A stretch of 35,484 nucleotides of DNA from a virus, in the IMG/VR virus record IMGVR_UViG_3300042465_002939, positions 1-35,484 of that record; one strand, 5' to 3'. The notes under the pieces were generated by a model, which saw only the letters and a list, made by a program, of their open reading frames with translations, made no database searches and was not told the origin of the DNA. Positions 7,285 through 13,068 of the stretch are shown piece after piece; within the stretch, counting starts at the first letter, position 1, and every line of letters begins with the position of its first letter. The position numbers and the translations under genes are program-made.

Positions 7285-7685
7285 GCTGCGGGCCACATTT
7301 CCAGAGTGTCGCCGTTGGCATCCTCGAGGCAGACGGTTCCGCGCTTTGCGTCGCGCGATGCCAGGCGAAACTGGCGCGATGCCTCGGATGGGATGCCAGA
7401 ATAAATCTCGCGCGGCTCGTCGGTCTTGCGGCCCGACCAGCGAATGACGAAGTGCGTCACGCCGTTGACCATGTCGAGCGTGTCGCGGATGTTGGCTGCC
7501 TTCATCTGGCACCAGTCTGGCGTCTGGTTCGGGTCGTCGATCTTGCGCGGGTTGCTGCGGTCCACATGGCTGCACACGCGGCCTGCAGGGCGGAAGTCGT
7601 TGAAGATGCACCAGTTGCAGTGGATGCGGTCGATTTCGTTTGTCTTGGGGTCAACGATGACCACTGGGCCGAATGATCTGCTCAT
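7281..7685 (-). CDS. Hypothetical protein with a cysteine cluster
   Basis: 134 residues from ATG 7685, overlapping the upstream XRE gene stop by ATGA. Cysteines are spaced CNWC (residues 23-26), VCSH (37-40) and WCQMK, which suggests a zinc site in the N-terminal half. The C-terminal half is mixed beta (THFVIRWSGRKTDEP and following) and may be a small globular domain. The gene sits between a small XRE regulator and the deaminase. Function unknown. Confidence 0.75.
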   Translation of the reverse strand: MSRSFGPVVIVDPKTNEIDRIHCNWCIFNDFRPAGRVCSHVDRSNPRKIDDPNQTPDWCQMKAANIRDTLDMVNGVTHFVIRWSGRKTDEPREIYSGIPSEASRQFRLASRDAKRGTVCLEDANGDTLEMWPAA

Positions 7686-7894
7686 GTGTTCTCTCCCTTC
7701 TTGATGTAAACGGTCTGAGCGCTCAGGCCCAGGTGATCGAGGATTTTGCCGGTGGGCGGGCGGGTGCCCTTAATCACCTCGTTCAGAAAGCTGCGCGATA
7801 CGCCGATCTCGTCCGCAAGGCTTGTTTGCGTGCGGGTTCGGATAATGCCGTGAAGCTGGGCGAGGACTTCATCCTGCGTGAGGTGCTTGGCCAT
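7682..7894 (-). CDS. Small XRE/Cro-type DNA-binding protein
   Basis: 70 residues from ATG 7894, with GGAGAGG three bases upstream; longer frames upstream overlap the coiled-coil gene. The helix-turn-helix reads TSLADEIGVSRSFLNEVIKG (residues 24-43), followed by RPPTGKILDHLGL, a usual XRE third-helix tail. It could be a Cro-like regulator of the leftward genes and is a candidate ligand of the TTGCG-N5-CGCAA sites. It overlaps the upstream gene end by 26 bases. Confidence 0.82.
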   Translation of the reverse strand: MAKHLTQDEVLAQLHGIIRTRTQTSLADEIGVSRSFLNEVIKGTRPPTGKILDHLGLSAQTVYIKKGENT

Positions 7895-8222
7895 TGGCCT
7901 CTCCTTTGATCTCTGCGATGGTGGCGGCGATGAAATCGCACAGCGTTTCGGGGCATGGGTCGTCAAGCCAGACAACATCTGTAACGCCGCCTCCGCCGCC
8001 GTTTTCAATCGACGCTTTCGCCCGTTCCAACGCCTCCACCGCCTTCGCCAGCTTGGCTTCCTCGATGTCCGCACGGAACCTCCATGCGTCACCCCTCTTG
8101 TTGGCCTCAGATAGCTCTTTGGTCAGTTCTTTGATGACTTCCTCCAACTCCTCATACGAAGGTGCTACATCTGGCTCTTGAGTTAAGTGCCACGGTTGAT
8201 CTTCACCATACTTTTCACTCAC
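7869..8222 (-). CDS. Coiled-coil hypothetical protein
   Basis: 117 residues from GTG 8222, with GGGAGAG seven bases upstream and a GTGA overlap with the previous stop. Residues 20-75 are a charged heptad-like helix (SYEELEEVIKELTKELSEAN), then a Gly5 linker and the globular tail PCPETLCDFIAATIAEIKGE. Style and position match the Ead/Ea22-like accessory proteins of temperate phages. Function unknown. Confidence 0.75.
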   Translation of the reverse strand: MSEKYGEDQPWHLTQEPDVAPSYEELEEVIKELTKELSEANKRGDAWRFRADIEEAKLAKAVEALERAKASIENGGGGGVTDVVWLDDPCPETLCDFIAATIAEIKGEANGQAPHAG

Positions 8223-8539
8223 GTCTGCTCTCCCTCAATCTCGGCCAGCGTGGCGCGGGCTTTCCTGCCGTTGTCGTCAGACCCTGCGAATGTCACAGTT
8301 CCAATGCCGGGGAAGGTAACATCCTGTGTGGCGTAGAACCGCAGCGCCTCCACCACCTTCTCCAGCTTGGCCTTTATTTCCAATCCCGCTGTCAGGACTT
8401 CTCGGCTTCTTGCTTTCCACTCGTCCCGCTCGGCGGTCAGGGCTTCGATGCGGTCTCCACGCTTGTCGTATTCGCGCTGTAGGTTGCTGATGAGCCTCAA
8501 GGCGTGATTCGGCCTCTTCACCAGTTCTTCGTCACTCAT
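8219..8539 (-). CDS. Coiled-coil hypothetical protein, Ead/Ea22-like
   Basis: 106 residues from ATG 8539, with GGGAGG upstream. A charged helix spans residues 10-65 (EYDKRGDRIEALTAERDEWK). It is followed by KVVEALRFYAT and the end RKARATLAEIEGEQT, which resembles the C-termini of Ead/Ea22-like phage proteins (LREALxFYA ... RARAALAEIEG). The next two genes downstream carry a similar end, so the block looks like diverged, recombined accessory genes. Confidence 0.75.
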   Translation of the reverse strand: MSDEELVKRPNHALRLISNLQREYDKRGDRIEALTAERDEWKARSREVLTAGLEIKAKLEKVVEALRFYATQDVTFPGIGTVTFAGSDDNGRKARATLAEIEGEQT

Positions 8540-8551
8540 TTCGACCTCCCT

Positions 8552-8698
8552 TTATCTTGCCAACCATGATGTTCTCCTCAGTGTCTTTAGGTCCGGCTTG
8601 ATCGTATCTGGTTTGTGGGCCGTCATGTTGGCGCAACCGTCTCCGCTCGGGTGATCCAACGGCTCTCTGCAAGACGGGCATGGCTTCAGGTCAGTCAT
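8552..8698 (-). CDS. Short Cys-containing protein, Lar-like start
   Basis: 48 residues from ATG 8698, sharing ATGA with the stop of the 22-residue gene upstream; its ribosome site is GGAGG inside that gene. It begins MTDLKPCPSCREPLDHPSGD, with CPSC and a later Cys near His, reminiscent of the KPCPxCG knuckle of Lar-type restriction-alleviation proteins, but too short and too divergent for a firm call. It ends at TAA 8552. Confidence 0.55.
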   Translation of the reverse strand: MTDLKPCPSCREPLDHPSGDGCANMTAHKPDTIKPDLKTLRRTSWLAR

Positions 8699-8763
8699 TT
8701 CCCCCTCCTCGCCGGGCAGTCGCGGCCTTGGTTGCAGTCATGGTTACAGGGTGGGCAGGTCAT
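8695..8763 (-). CDS. 22-residue Cys-rich peptide
   Basis: The reading is MTCPPCNHDCNQGRDCPARR plus GK. It starts at ATG 8763, overlapping the stop of the previous gene as ATGA, and ends at TGA 8695, overlapping the next start as ATGA. Four cysteines and one His fit a single zinc knuckle, and the CNQGRxCPARR pattern recurs in tiny genes of many phages. The double coupling supports it as a real gene. Function unknown. Confidence 0.65.
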   Translation of the reverse strand: MTCPPCNHDCNQGRDCPARRGK

Positions 8764-8906
8764 TGCTTTTCCAGTTCAGCCAGCACGGTGCGGGCGCGTT
8801 CGATAAGGTCAGGACCACACGCTTCGATAAACGCAGAGATACGATCTTCGTCGTCACCTATGTAGTGAGCCTCGATCACGACTGGCTTCTTGCGATAGAG
8901 GCCCAT
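8760..8906 (-). CDS. Small PGDYG-like phage protein, short form
   Basis: 48 residues from ATG 8906 (TGATG junction with the upstream gene). It begins MGLYRKKPVVIEAHYIG; the YRKKPVVIEA start is common in phage PGDYG-type proteins. Here it is followed by a C-terminus, IERARTVLAELEKQ, like that of the Ead-like genes. It looks like a short recombinant of two phage families. Function unknown. Confidence 0.65.
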   Translation of the reverse strand: MGLYRKKPVVIEAHYIGDDEDRISAFIEACGPDLIERARTVLAELEKQ

Positions 8907-9160
8907 CACAAACGCTCCGGCGCGGGCTTGGTAGCAGCCTTCACAGCCCACATCGCGGCGCTCTCAATTTCAGTCTGTGCCAGAGCCTTTAGACGAGCAA
9001 CCTCGTTGCTGTGCATCGCGCTCTCTTGGCTATCCACAGCTGGCACGGGGATGCTATCAATGAAGTCGATCAGCGCCGAGGCCATGCTCTTGATGCGGCC
9101 AACAGTGTCGTCTGCGCTTGGGTTGAAGTTGATGCCAACCCGGTATTCGCCTTTGGTCAT
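8906..9160 (-). CDS. Acb2/Tad1-like small helical protein (candidate cyclic-nucleotide sponge)
   Basis: 84 residues from ATG 9160, with an ATGA overlap with the zinc-ribbon gene. The pattern is FNPSADDTVGRIKSMASALI, a loop, then EVARLKALAQTEIESAAMWA followed by VKAATK. Two helices joined by a loop, with an NPS start and a TxIExAAMWAVKAxT end, fit the hairpin family (DUF7681) that includes Acb2 and Tad1. Known members bind cyclic di- or trinucleotides or gcADPR and block CBASS or Thoeris immunity. This assignment is from memory of the family pattern; binding residues cannot be placed with certainty. The accessory-gene setting suits an anti-defence role. Confidence 0.55.
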   Translation of the reverse strand: MTKGEYRVGINFNPSADDTVGRIKSMASALIDFIDSIPVPAVDSQESAMHSNEVARLKALAQTEIESAAMWAVKAATKPAPERL

Positions 9161-9333
9161 TTTTGCTCTCCTTGTTTCATGAAAATCTGCTTGCTGTTAG
9201 CCGCGCAGGACGGGCAGCACATGCCCTTGACGATCTTGCTCAGGCGGTTGACCTCGATCGGCATGTAAAGGCCGATCCACTCGTGGCTGCACTCCCCGCA
9301 GCGAACCCATTGCGGCTTGCGTGTCTCAGGCAT
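9157..9333 (-). CDS. Zinc-ribbon protein
   Basis: 58 residues from ATG 9333, with GAGGA about nine bases upstream, inside the end of the clamp gene. Two CxxC knuckles are visible, CGEC (residues 12-15) and CPSC (40-43, after another Cys), forming a classic zinc ribbon over about 30 residues. It probably binds nucleic acid or a partner protein. It lies directly downstream of the sliding clamp. No named family. Confidence 0.75.
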   Translation of the reverse strand: MPETRKPQWVRCGECSHEWIGLYMPIEVNRLSKIVKGMCCPSCAANSKQIFMKQGEQK

Positions 9334-9335
9334 GC

Positions 9336-10436
9336 TTAAATCCTCATCGGCATCAGGATTTGCAGCAGCGCCGGGTCGTCGGTTAGGACGCGGGCCGGAT
9401 CGCCAGCGCTTGCCGTCTCCAGCCGGATCGTTCCTGCCCGATCGACGAAGGACTTCAGGTATCCGAGGTTGAAGCCGACCGGCTTCTCGCCCTTGGCCTG
9501 GACGGGCATCGAAACCTCGGTGCCGTCGTAGTTCCGATAGGTCATCTTGCCGGTGGTCGGGTCGATCTGGATCGCGCGCGAGCGCTCGGTCGTCGGGGGG
9601 AACCGGCGCAGCGCGGCGGCGCTGATCACGGCGGTGATGTTCTGCGACGGATGCGGGATCACGCGGGTGTAGTCCGGGAACGTGCCGTTGATCGTCTTGC
9701 TGGTGATCGTCCAGCCGTCGCCAGAGAACTCGACCCGGTTGGCCGGGTGCTTCGGTGCGAGGGTGGCATCGCTGTTCTTCGGGTCGGGCGAGGACTTCAC
9801 CGCGATCGTGCCGTTGCTGCCAGGCTTCATCGCGCGCTGGAGAATGGCGACCGTCTTGCGGGGAACGATCATCCCGTCGAACGGCCACGGCTCGCCCGCG
9901 TCGTAGATCGCCATGCGGTGCCCGTCGGTCGAGACCGCGCGCAGGCCGTCCTTGTCGTGCAGGAACACGCCATTGAGGTAGTAGCGGGTTTCCTCGGTCG
10001 AGATGCAGGCGATCGTCGAGGTCAGCGCCTTGTGGAGCCGCGCCTCGCTGATCGTCGCGCTGTGATCCTGCTGCGGGATCATCACCGGGAAGTCGTCAGC
10101 CGGGCAGAGTTCGCGCACCACCGCGACGACATCATCGACCTTGATCGTGATCAGGTCCTTCTTGCGCGAAATCGTCACTTCTCCCTCGGCCCAGCGCAGC
10201 AGGCCGTTTAGGAACTTTGGCTCGATGGTGGTGTCGATCTTGCCGGTCGCCTCGATCACGTCGGCGGTGGCGCGGCATTCGATGTCGAGGTCGGTGCCGC
10301 GCACCTCGATCCCGCTGGCAGAGGCGGTGATCCGCACCATGCCAAGGACCGGGATCGTGTTCCGGCGCTCGACTGGCTGGGCAGCGAAGGCCAGCGCGCG
10401 CCGCAGCGCCGTCGCGTGACATGTGAAGCTTTTCAT
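9336..10436 (-). CDS. dnaN: DNA polymerase III beta subunit (sliding clamp)
   Basis: 366 residues from ATG 10436, the same length as E. coli DnaN. The clamp encircles DNA and tethers polymerases and other partners. Family features include IPVLGMVRI, GTDLDIECRA, the STDGHRMAIYD motif in the central domain, TFPDYTRVIP, and the C-terminal MPMRI that lines the partner-binding groove. Three clamp domains of about 120 residues fit the length. No phage polymerase was found, so it probably recruits or competes for host polymerase III. It shares ATGA with the small gene upstream and is followed by a zinc-ribbon gene. Confidence 0.92.
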   Translation of the reverse strand: MKSFTCHATALRRALAFAAQPVERRNTIPVLGMVRITASASGIEVRGTDLDIECRATADVIEATGKIDTTIEPKFLNGLLRWAEGEVTISRKKDLITIKVDDVVAVVRELCPADDFPVMIPQQDHSATISEARLHKALTSTIACISTEETRYYLNGVFLHDKDGLRAVSTDGHRMAIYDAGEPWPFDGMIVPRKTVAILQRAMKPGSNGTIAVKSSPDPKNSDATLAPKHPANRVEFSGDGWTITSKTINGTFPDYTRVIPHPSQNITAVISAAALRRFPPTTERSRAIQIDPTTGKMTYRNYDGTEVSMPVQAKGEKPVGFNLGYLKSFVDRAGTIRLETASAGDPARVLTDDPALLQILMPMRI

Positions 10437-10669
10437 TGTTTTCTCTCCCAGAGTTCTTTGATCCGATCCTTCAGCGCTTCGCGCGCGTCGAGCGGATAGC
10501 TGTCGATGAAATTCCGGCGCCGGTGAAGCGTCGGAAGGCTGATTGCATGCTTGGCCGCGCTGTCGATCACCGCAGCCCTGCACGCCTTGCCATAGGCAGC
10601 GCGGGTTTTCTTGTCGGGCAGGTAGACCTCACCCATCCCGACCTGATCGCCTGGCTGCCAAGGCTTCAT
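10433..10669 (-). CDS. Hypothetical basic protein upstream of the clamp
   Basis: 78 residues from ATG 10669 (ATGA overlap with the gene before). Lys- and Arg-rich with helices; the middle, SLPTLHRRRNFIDSYPLDAR, and the end, KDRIKELWERKQ, could contact DNA or a replication partner. Translationally coupled to dnaN by ATGA. No family recognised. Confidence 0.7.
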   Translation of the reverse strand: MKPWQPGDQVGMGEVYLPDKKTRAAYGKACRAAVIDSAAKHAISLPTLHRRRNFIDSYPLDAREALKDRIKELWERKQ

Positions 10670-10890
10670 TTCTTCCCCCTTGGCTTGCGGGCGATGTAGG
10701 CGAAGAGCGGGCCGACACGGCGCTGGTAGAGCAAGCAGGCTCCACCTTGCGCCGCCTCGAAAGCATCCCGCCTGTGCGGGCCCCCTGCGTGCTCACCGAC
10801 GTGATAGACAACCTCGTCGCCGGGTTCGGCGCCAGCAAGGGCATGGCCAAACATGCCAGCGCGCTCCTTGGTGATGTCGATCTGCGCCAT
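10666..10890 (-). CDS. Hypothetical protein downstream of SSB
   Basis: 74 residues from ATG 10890, sharing one base with the SSB stop (TGATG). The sequence has a small beta pattern around AEPGDEVVYHVGEHAGGPHR, then a region with one Cys and a basic tail (RKPRGKK). It sits between SSB and the pre-clamp gene, so a replication role is possible. No family recognised. Confidence 0.68.
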   Translation of the reverse strand: MAQIDITKERAGMFGHALAGAEPGDEVVYHVGEHAGGPHRRDAFEAAQGGACLLYQRRVGPLFAYIARKPRGKK

Positions 10891-11336
10891 CAGAACGGTA
10901 TCTCGTCATCCATGTCGTTGCGCGGGCCCGGCTTCGGCAGATCGCCGTAGGCATCCTCCTGCCCCTTCGCAGCACCGCCACCGCCACCAGATGCGCCGTC
11001 AAGCATGATCATCTTGGCGTCGAAGCCGCTGAGGACGATCTCGGTCGACCAGCGGTCGTTGCCATCCTTGTCCTGCCACTTTCGGGTTCGGATCGCGCCT
11101 TCGATGAACACGCGATTTCCCTTCTCAAGGAATTGCTCGATCACGCGGACCAGCGGGCCGAACACCACGACCTGGTGCCACTCGGTGCGCTCCTTTTCCT
11201 CGCCGGATGCTTTGTCCTTCCATTTCTCGCCGGTGGCGAGCGGAAACGAGGCGACTTTGTCCCCGTTCTGCATGCTCCGAATTTCCGGGTCTCTGCCCAG
11301 GCGCCCGATGAGCGAGGCGCGGTTCAAATCAGCCAT
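10890..11336 (-). CDS. ssb: Single-stranded DNA-binding protein
   Basis: 148 residues from ATG 11336, with GGAG upstream; an in-frame GTG at 11363 is rejected. It binds single-stranded DNA during replication and recombination. The OB-fold pattern is complete: LNRASLIGRLGRDPEIR (residues 4-20), FPLATGEKW, TEWHQVVVFG, YxRxW-like IRTRKWQDKDG. It is followed by a short Gly-rich linker and the acidic tip DDEIPF that recruits partners. The linker is much shorter than in E. coli SSB (178 residues). The rightward ERF gene ends in a similar tip, DDEIPY. Confidence 0.95.
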   Translation of the reverse strand: MADLNRASLIGRLGRDPEIRSMQNGDKVASFPLATGEKWKDKASGEEKERTEWHQVVVFGPLVRVIEQFLEKGNRVFIEGAIRTRKWQDKDGNDRWSTEIVLSGFDAKMIMLDGASGGGGGAAKGQEDAYGDLPKPGPRNDMDDEIPF

Positions 11337-11359
11337 TGCTTTCTCCGTTGATTGCCATC

Positions 11360-11388
11360 GCACAGTTACACATTTTTGCGAACAGTGC
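11360..11388. repeat. Inverted repeat upstream of ssb
   Basis: GCACaGTT (11360-11367) and AACaGTGC (11381-11388) face each other across 13 AT-rich bases, with one symmetric mismatch. It lies between the end of the 11415-12002 gene and the ssb start and could be an operator or a small RNA hairpin. Confidence 0.45.
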
Positions 11389-11399
11389 GAGGTGTTTTA

Positions 11400-11414
11400 T
11401 TGCGCCTGCCGCAA
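11400..11414. promoter_or_regulatory. Candidate operator TTGCG-N5-CGCAA
   Basis: TTGCGCCTGCCGCAA is a perfect 5+5 palindrome about 65 bases upstream of ssb. It matches the sites at 6077-6091 and 13651-13665. A weak -10-like ATAAAA/TAAAAC follows on the minus strand, at the same distance as TATAAT follows the 6077-6091 site, but no good -35 is visible. Confidence 0.5.
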
Positions 11415-12002
11415 TTATTCTGTCGGCATCTGGCGCGGCGCAAAGCCAGCTTCGCGCAGCAGTTCAGCAGCCCTTTCCGGTGAAATGCGCTCGCGCGGCT
11501 CTTCCTTCTTCGTGAAGTCGCGGCCGTTGCGGCGCAGTTCGAGCATCTGGACCGCAGAAGGCGCCCCGTTCATCTCGACCCTGCACCTGGCAGCGATGTC
11601 GCCTTCGAGCGGACGCTTCCGACGATCGGGATTGTCTGCGCTTTTCCACCAGCGCACCGCGCGCTCGATCGCCCAGCGCGGAAACTCGGCCAGTGCTTCG
11701 CGCCAGTCCTCGGCCTCCATCTCTCGCACACCCTGTGGCGTGTCCTTCTCGTAGTAAGGGCTGAGAAGCGCAGCGATGCGGGCGAGGCACCAGACAGGCT
11801 CCACCGGCACCATCAGCTTGCCAGAGACGCGCTCGACGTCAGCCTTGGCGGGGAGTTGATCTTGCGGCAACCGCGGCAAACGCCGCAGCCATTCCAGACC
11901 CTTGTCGATTTGCTCCTCGGTCAGCGCGCTGCTTGTCGTTGAAATACCATTCCGGCTTGACGGACTGCCATCCGCGTTCCTCTGCGAGACCGAGTGCGTC
12001 AT
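11415..12002 (-). CDS. Replication-associated hypothetical protein (possible helicase-loader position)
   Basis: 195 residues from ATG 12002, with GGGGAGA five bases upstream, so the gene overlaps the initiator gene by 164 bases. The core, EDWREALAEFPRWAIERAVR, followed by WWKSADNPDRRKRPLEGDIAARC, resembles a conserved phage protein usually found just after the O-like initiator. The position matches lambda P or another helicase loader, but no AAA+ motif is present, so the role is open. The tail (RISPERAAELLREAGF) is helical. Confidence 0.72.
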   Translation of the reverse strand: MTHSVSQRNADGSPSSRNGISTTSSALTEEQIDKGLEWLRRLPRLPQDQLPAKADVERVSGKLMVPVEPVWCLARIAALLSPYYEKDTPQGVREMEAEDWREALAEFPRWAIERAVRWWKSADNPDRRKRPLEGDIAARCRVEMNGAPSAVQMLELRRNGRDFTKKEEPRERISPERAAELLREAGFAPRQMPTE

Positions 12003-12582
12003 CGGTGTCTCCCCCTGCGTTAAAGATTTCCTGAAGGTTGCTGGCGAGCCGCTTGGCCGCCGTGAGCGTCAGCGCTTTGCCCTTCGTCCGCTTCCGATAG
12101 GCGATGAAGCTGGCGACGGCATCTGGCGAAGCCCAGGCGCAGAGCGTTTCGGATATTTCGTTTGCCTCGGCGCGTCCCCCCTTGGGGGGCAGGGGGGTAT
12201 CTTGTTCACTTCCAGGGTTATCTCTTCCAAGGTTATTGGCTGGCAAATTTTGCCACCCCACCCGTGCAGATTTTGCCACCCCGGATGGCAAATTTTGCCA
12301 CCCCTCATCGGCTTGCAAATGGAAGGCAAAGCTGTTCGCAGTCTGCTGCCCGTCCTCTCGAAAAGCGTTCTCGATCGAGATCAAACCGGCCTCCTGCAGC
12401 GCCGCGATCTGGTCTTGGACCGATCGCTTCGACATCTCGCAGACCTCGGCAAGGCGCGCGAGGCTTGGGAAGCACCTTCCGGTCTCTCCGTTGTGGTGAT
12501 CCGCCAGCCAATAAAGCACGATCTTGGCGGCCGGTTTCAGCCCCCTCTGCTTCATCGCCAGCGCCGTCATGTAGTGGCTCAT
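11839..12582 (-). CDS. Replication initiator, lambda O-like winged-helix protein
   Basis: 247 residues from ATG 12582, with AGGAG upstream. Residues 15-75 form a helix_turn_helix_36-type winged helix (KIVLYWLADHHNGETGRCFP ... LARLAEVCEMSKRSVQDQIA), as in phage and plasmid initiators. The middle (about residues 90-115) is repetitive (GWQNLPS, GWQNLPA) because the DNA there carries iteron-like repeats. The C-terminal part ends with LAEERGWQSVKPEWYFN, similar to DnaT/O-like C-termini that contact helicase or loader. Like lambda O, it probably binds repeats within its own gene and recruits host DnaB. Confidence 0.8.
   Translation of the reverse strand: MSHYMTALAMKQRGLKPAAKIVLYWLADHHNGETGRCFPSLARLAEVCEMSKRSVQDQIAALQEAGLISIENAFREDGQQTANSFAFHLQADEGWQNLPSGVAKSARVGWQNLPANNLGRDNPGSEQDTPLPPKGGRAEANEISETLCAWASPDAVASFIAYRKRTKGKALTLTAAKRLASNLQEIFNAGGDTDDALGLAEERGWQSVKPEWYFNDKQRADRGANRQGSGMAAAFAAVAARSTPRQG
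12180..12235. other. AT-richer stretch with a tandem imperfect repeat next to the iterons
   Basis: Next to the iterons, on the downstream side in coding direction, two near-identical units TTCCAGGGTTAT and TTCCAAGGTTAT lie in tandem, in a stretch of lower GC than its surroundings. In lambda ori the iterons are likewise followed by an AT-rich unwinding region. A C6-TT-G6 palindrome lies just beyond. Confidence 0.4.
12243..12304. repeat. Three iteron-like repeats inside the initiator gene (candidate origin)
   Basis: Three 17-base copies of GCAAATTTTGCCACCCC are found at 12243-12259, 12266-12282 (one change, GCAGATTTT) and 12288-12304. Starts are 23 and 22 bases apart, about two helix turns. 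Each core, GGCAAATTTTGCC, is itself nearly palindromic. Such in-gene iterons are the hallmark of lambda-type origins. Confidence 0.7.
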
Positions 12583-12736
12583 GGCTTCTCCTTTCGTGTT
12601 GTGGAGACGCCGCCCGCAATGCTATCTTGCGGTCAGCGCATCCGCCTATGCGCTCTGCCGATGCCAGCGGTGTGCAGACCGCTGCGGCTATCTTGGGGCG
12701 GGTCGAGCGCCTGCCAGCACTCCCCGCCCCGACACT
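12583..12736. other. Structured non-coding gap upstream of the initiator
   Basis: No credible gene is seen on either strand. The 154 bases hold several inverted repeats: CAGCGGT ... ACCGCTG around 12668, GCGCAT ... ATGCGC around 12645, and GGGGCGGG ... CCCGCCCC around 12695-12730. There are also two direct copies of AAGATAGC. It could carry a small RNA, an attenuator or part of the origin. The initiator's ribosome site (AGGAG) is at its left edge. Confidence 0.4.
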
Positions 12737-12943
12737 TTACTCAGCCTTCCCCTTCCGTCCAAGCCCCATCTTCGCCGCTTCGCTGATCCGATACCATCCA
12801 AGGCGAAGGATCACGTCGCCGTCATCGTCCATTCGGTGCAGCGTCTGCTGAACCTCGCGCGGGTTCAGCCCCATCTCCTGCGCCATCATCTCGGCGCTGG
12901 CTGCGGGGATCATCCGCAGATACGCCAGAAGCTGTTCCCTCAC
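12737..12943 (-). CDS. Winged-helix DNA-binding protein
   Basis: 68 residues from GTG 12943, overlapping the membrane-peptide stop as GTGA. The pattern LLAYLRMIPAASAEMMAQEM followed by GLNPREVQQTLHRMDDDGDV is a compact winged helix, with DVILRLGWYRI as the wing. It is probably a transcription or replication regulator. It stands just before the structured gap and the initiator gene. Confidence 0.75.
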   Translation of the reverse strand: MREQLLAYLRMIPAASAEMMAQEMGLNPREVQQTLHRMDDDGDVILRLGWYRISEAAKMGLGRKGKAE

Positions 12944-13068
12944 TCGAATATCCCCGCGATGAAAACGGCGGCCACCGCTCCCGACCAAGCTGGCAGACCG
13001 ACCAACGGCGCCAGAAGCATCAGGGCCACAATGAGGCCCCATCGTATCAGCGTTTGCCCAGTGATCAT
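12940..13068 (-). CDS. 42-residue membrane peptide
   Basis: The gene starts at ATG 13068, overlapping the DUF1064 stop by ATGA, and ends by GTGA into the winged-helix gene. After MITGQTLIRW almost all residues are hydrophobic (GLIVALMLLAPLVGLPAW, then GAVAAVFIAGIF), enough for two short membrane passes. Coupling at both ends supports it as real. Its role is unknown; tiny early membrane peptides often act in superinfection or host takeover. Confidence 0.65.
   Translation of the reverse strand: MITGQTLIRWGLIVALMLLAPLVGLPAWSGAVAAVFIAGIFE

Noticed and set aside
8535-8568. 11-codon frame from ATG 8568 before the coiled-coil gene
   Set aside because: Too short, no independent ribosome site, and overlaps the ribosome site of the next gene without conserved features.
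12176-12200. C6-TT-G6 palindrome plus a second G run as a phase-variable tract or terminator
   Set aside because: It lies within the initiator frame coding PLPPKGG, runs are only six bases, and both neighbouring domains are in frame.
12243-12304. CRISPR-like repeat array
   Set aside because: Only three 17-base units at 22-23 base spacing, within a protein-coding frame; iterons explain them better.
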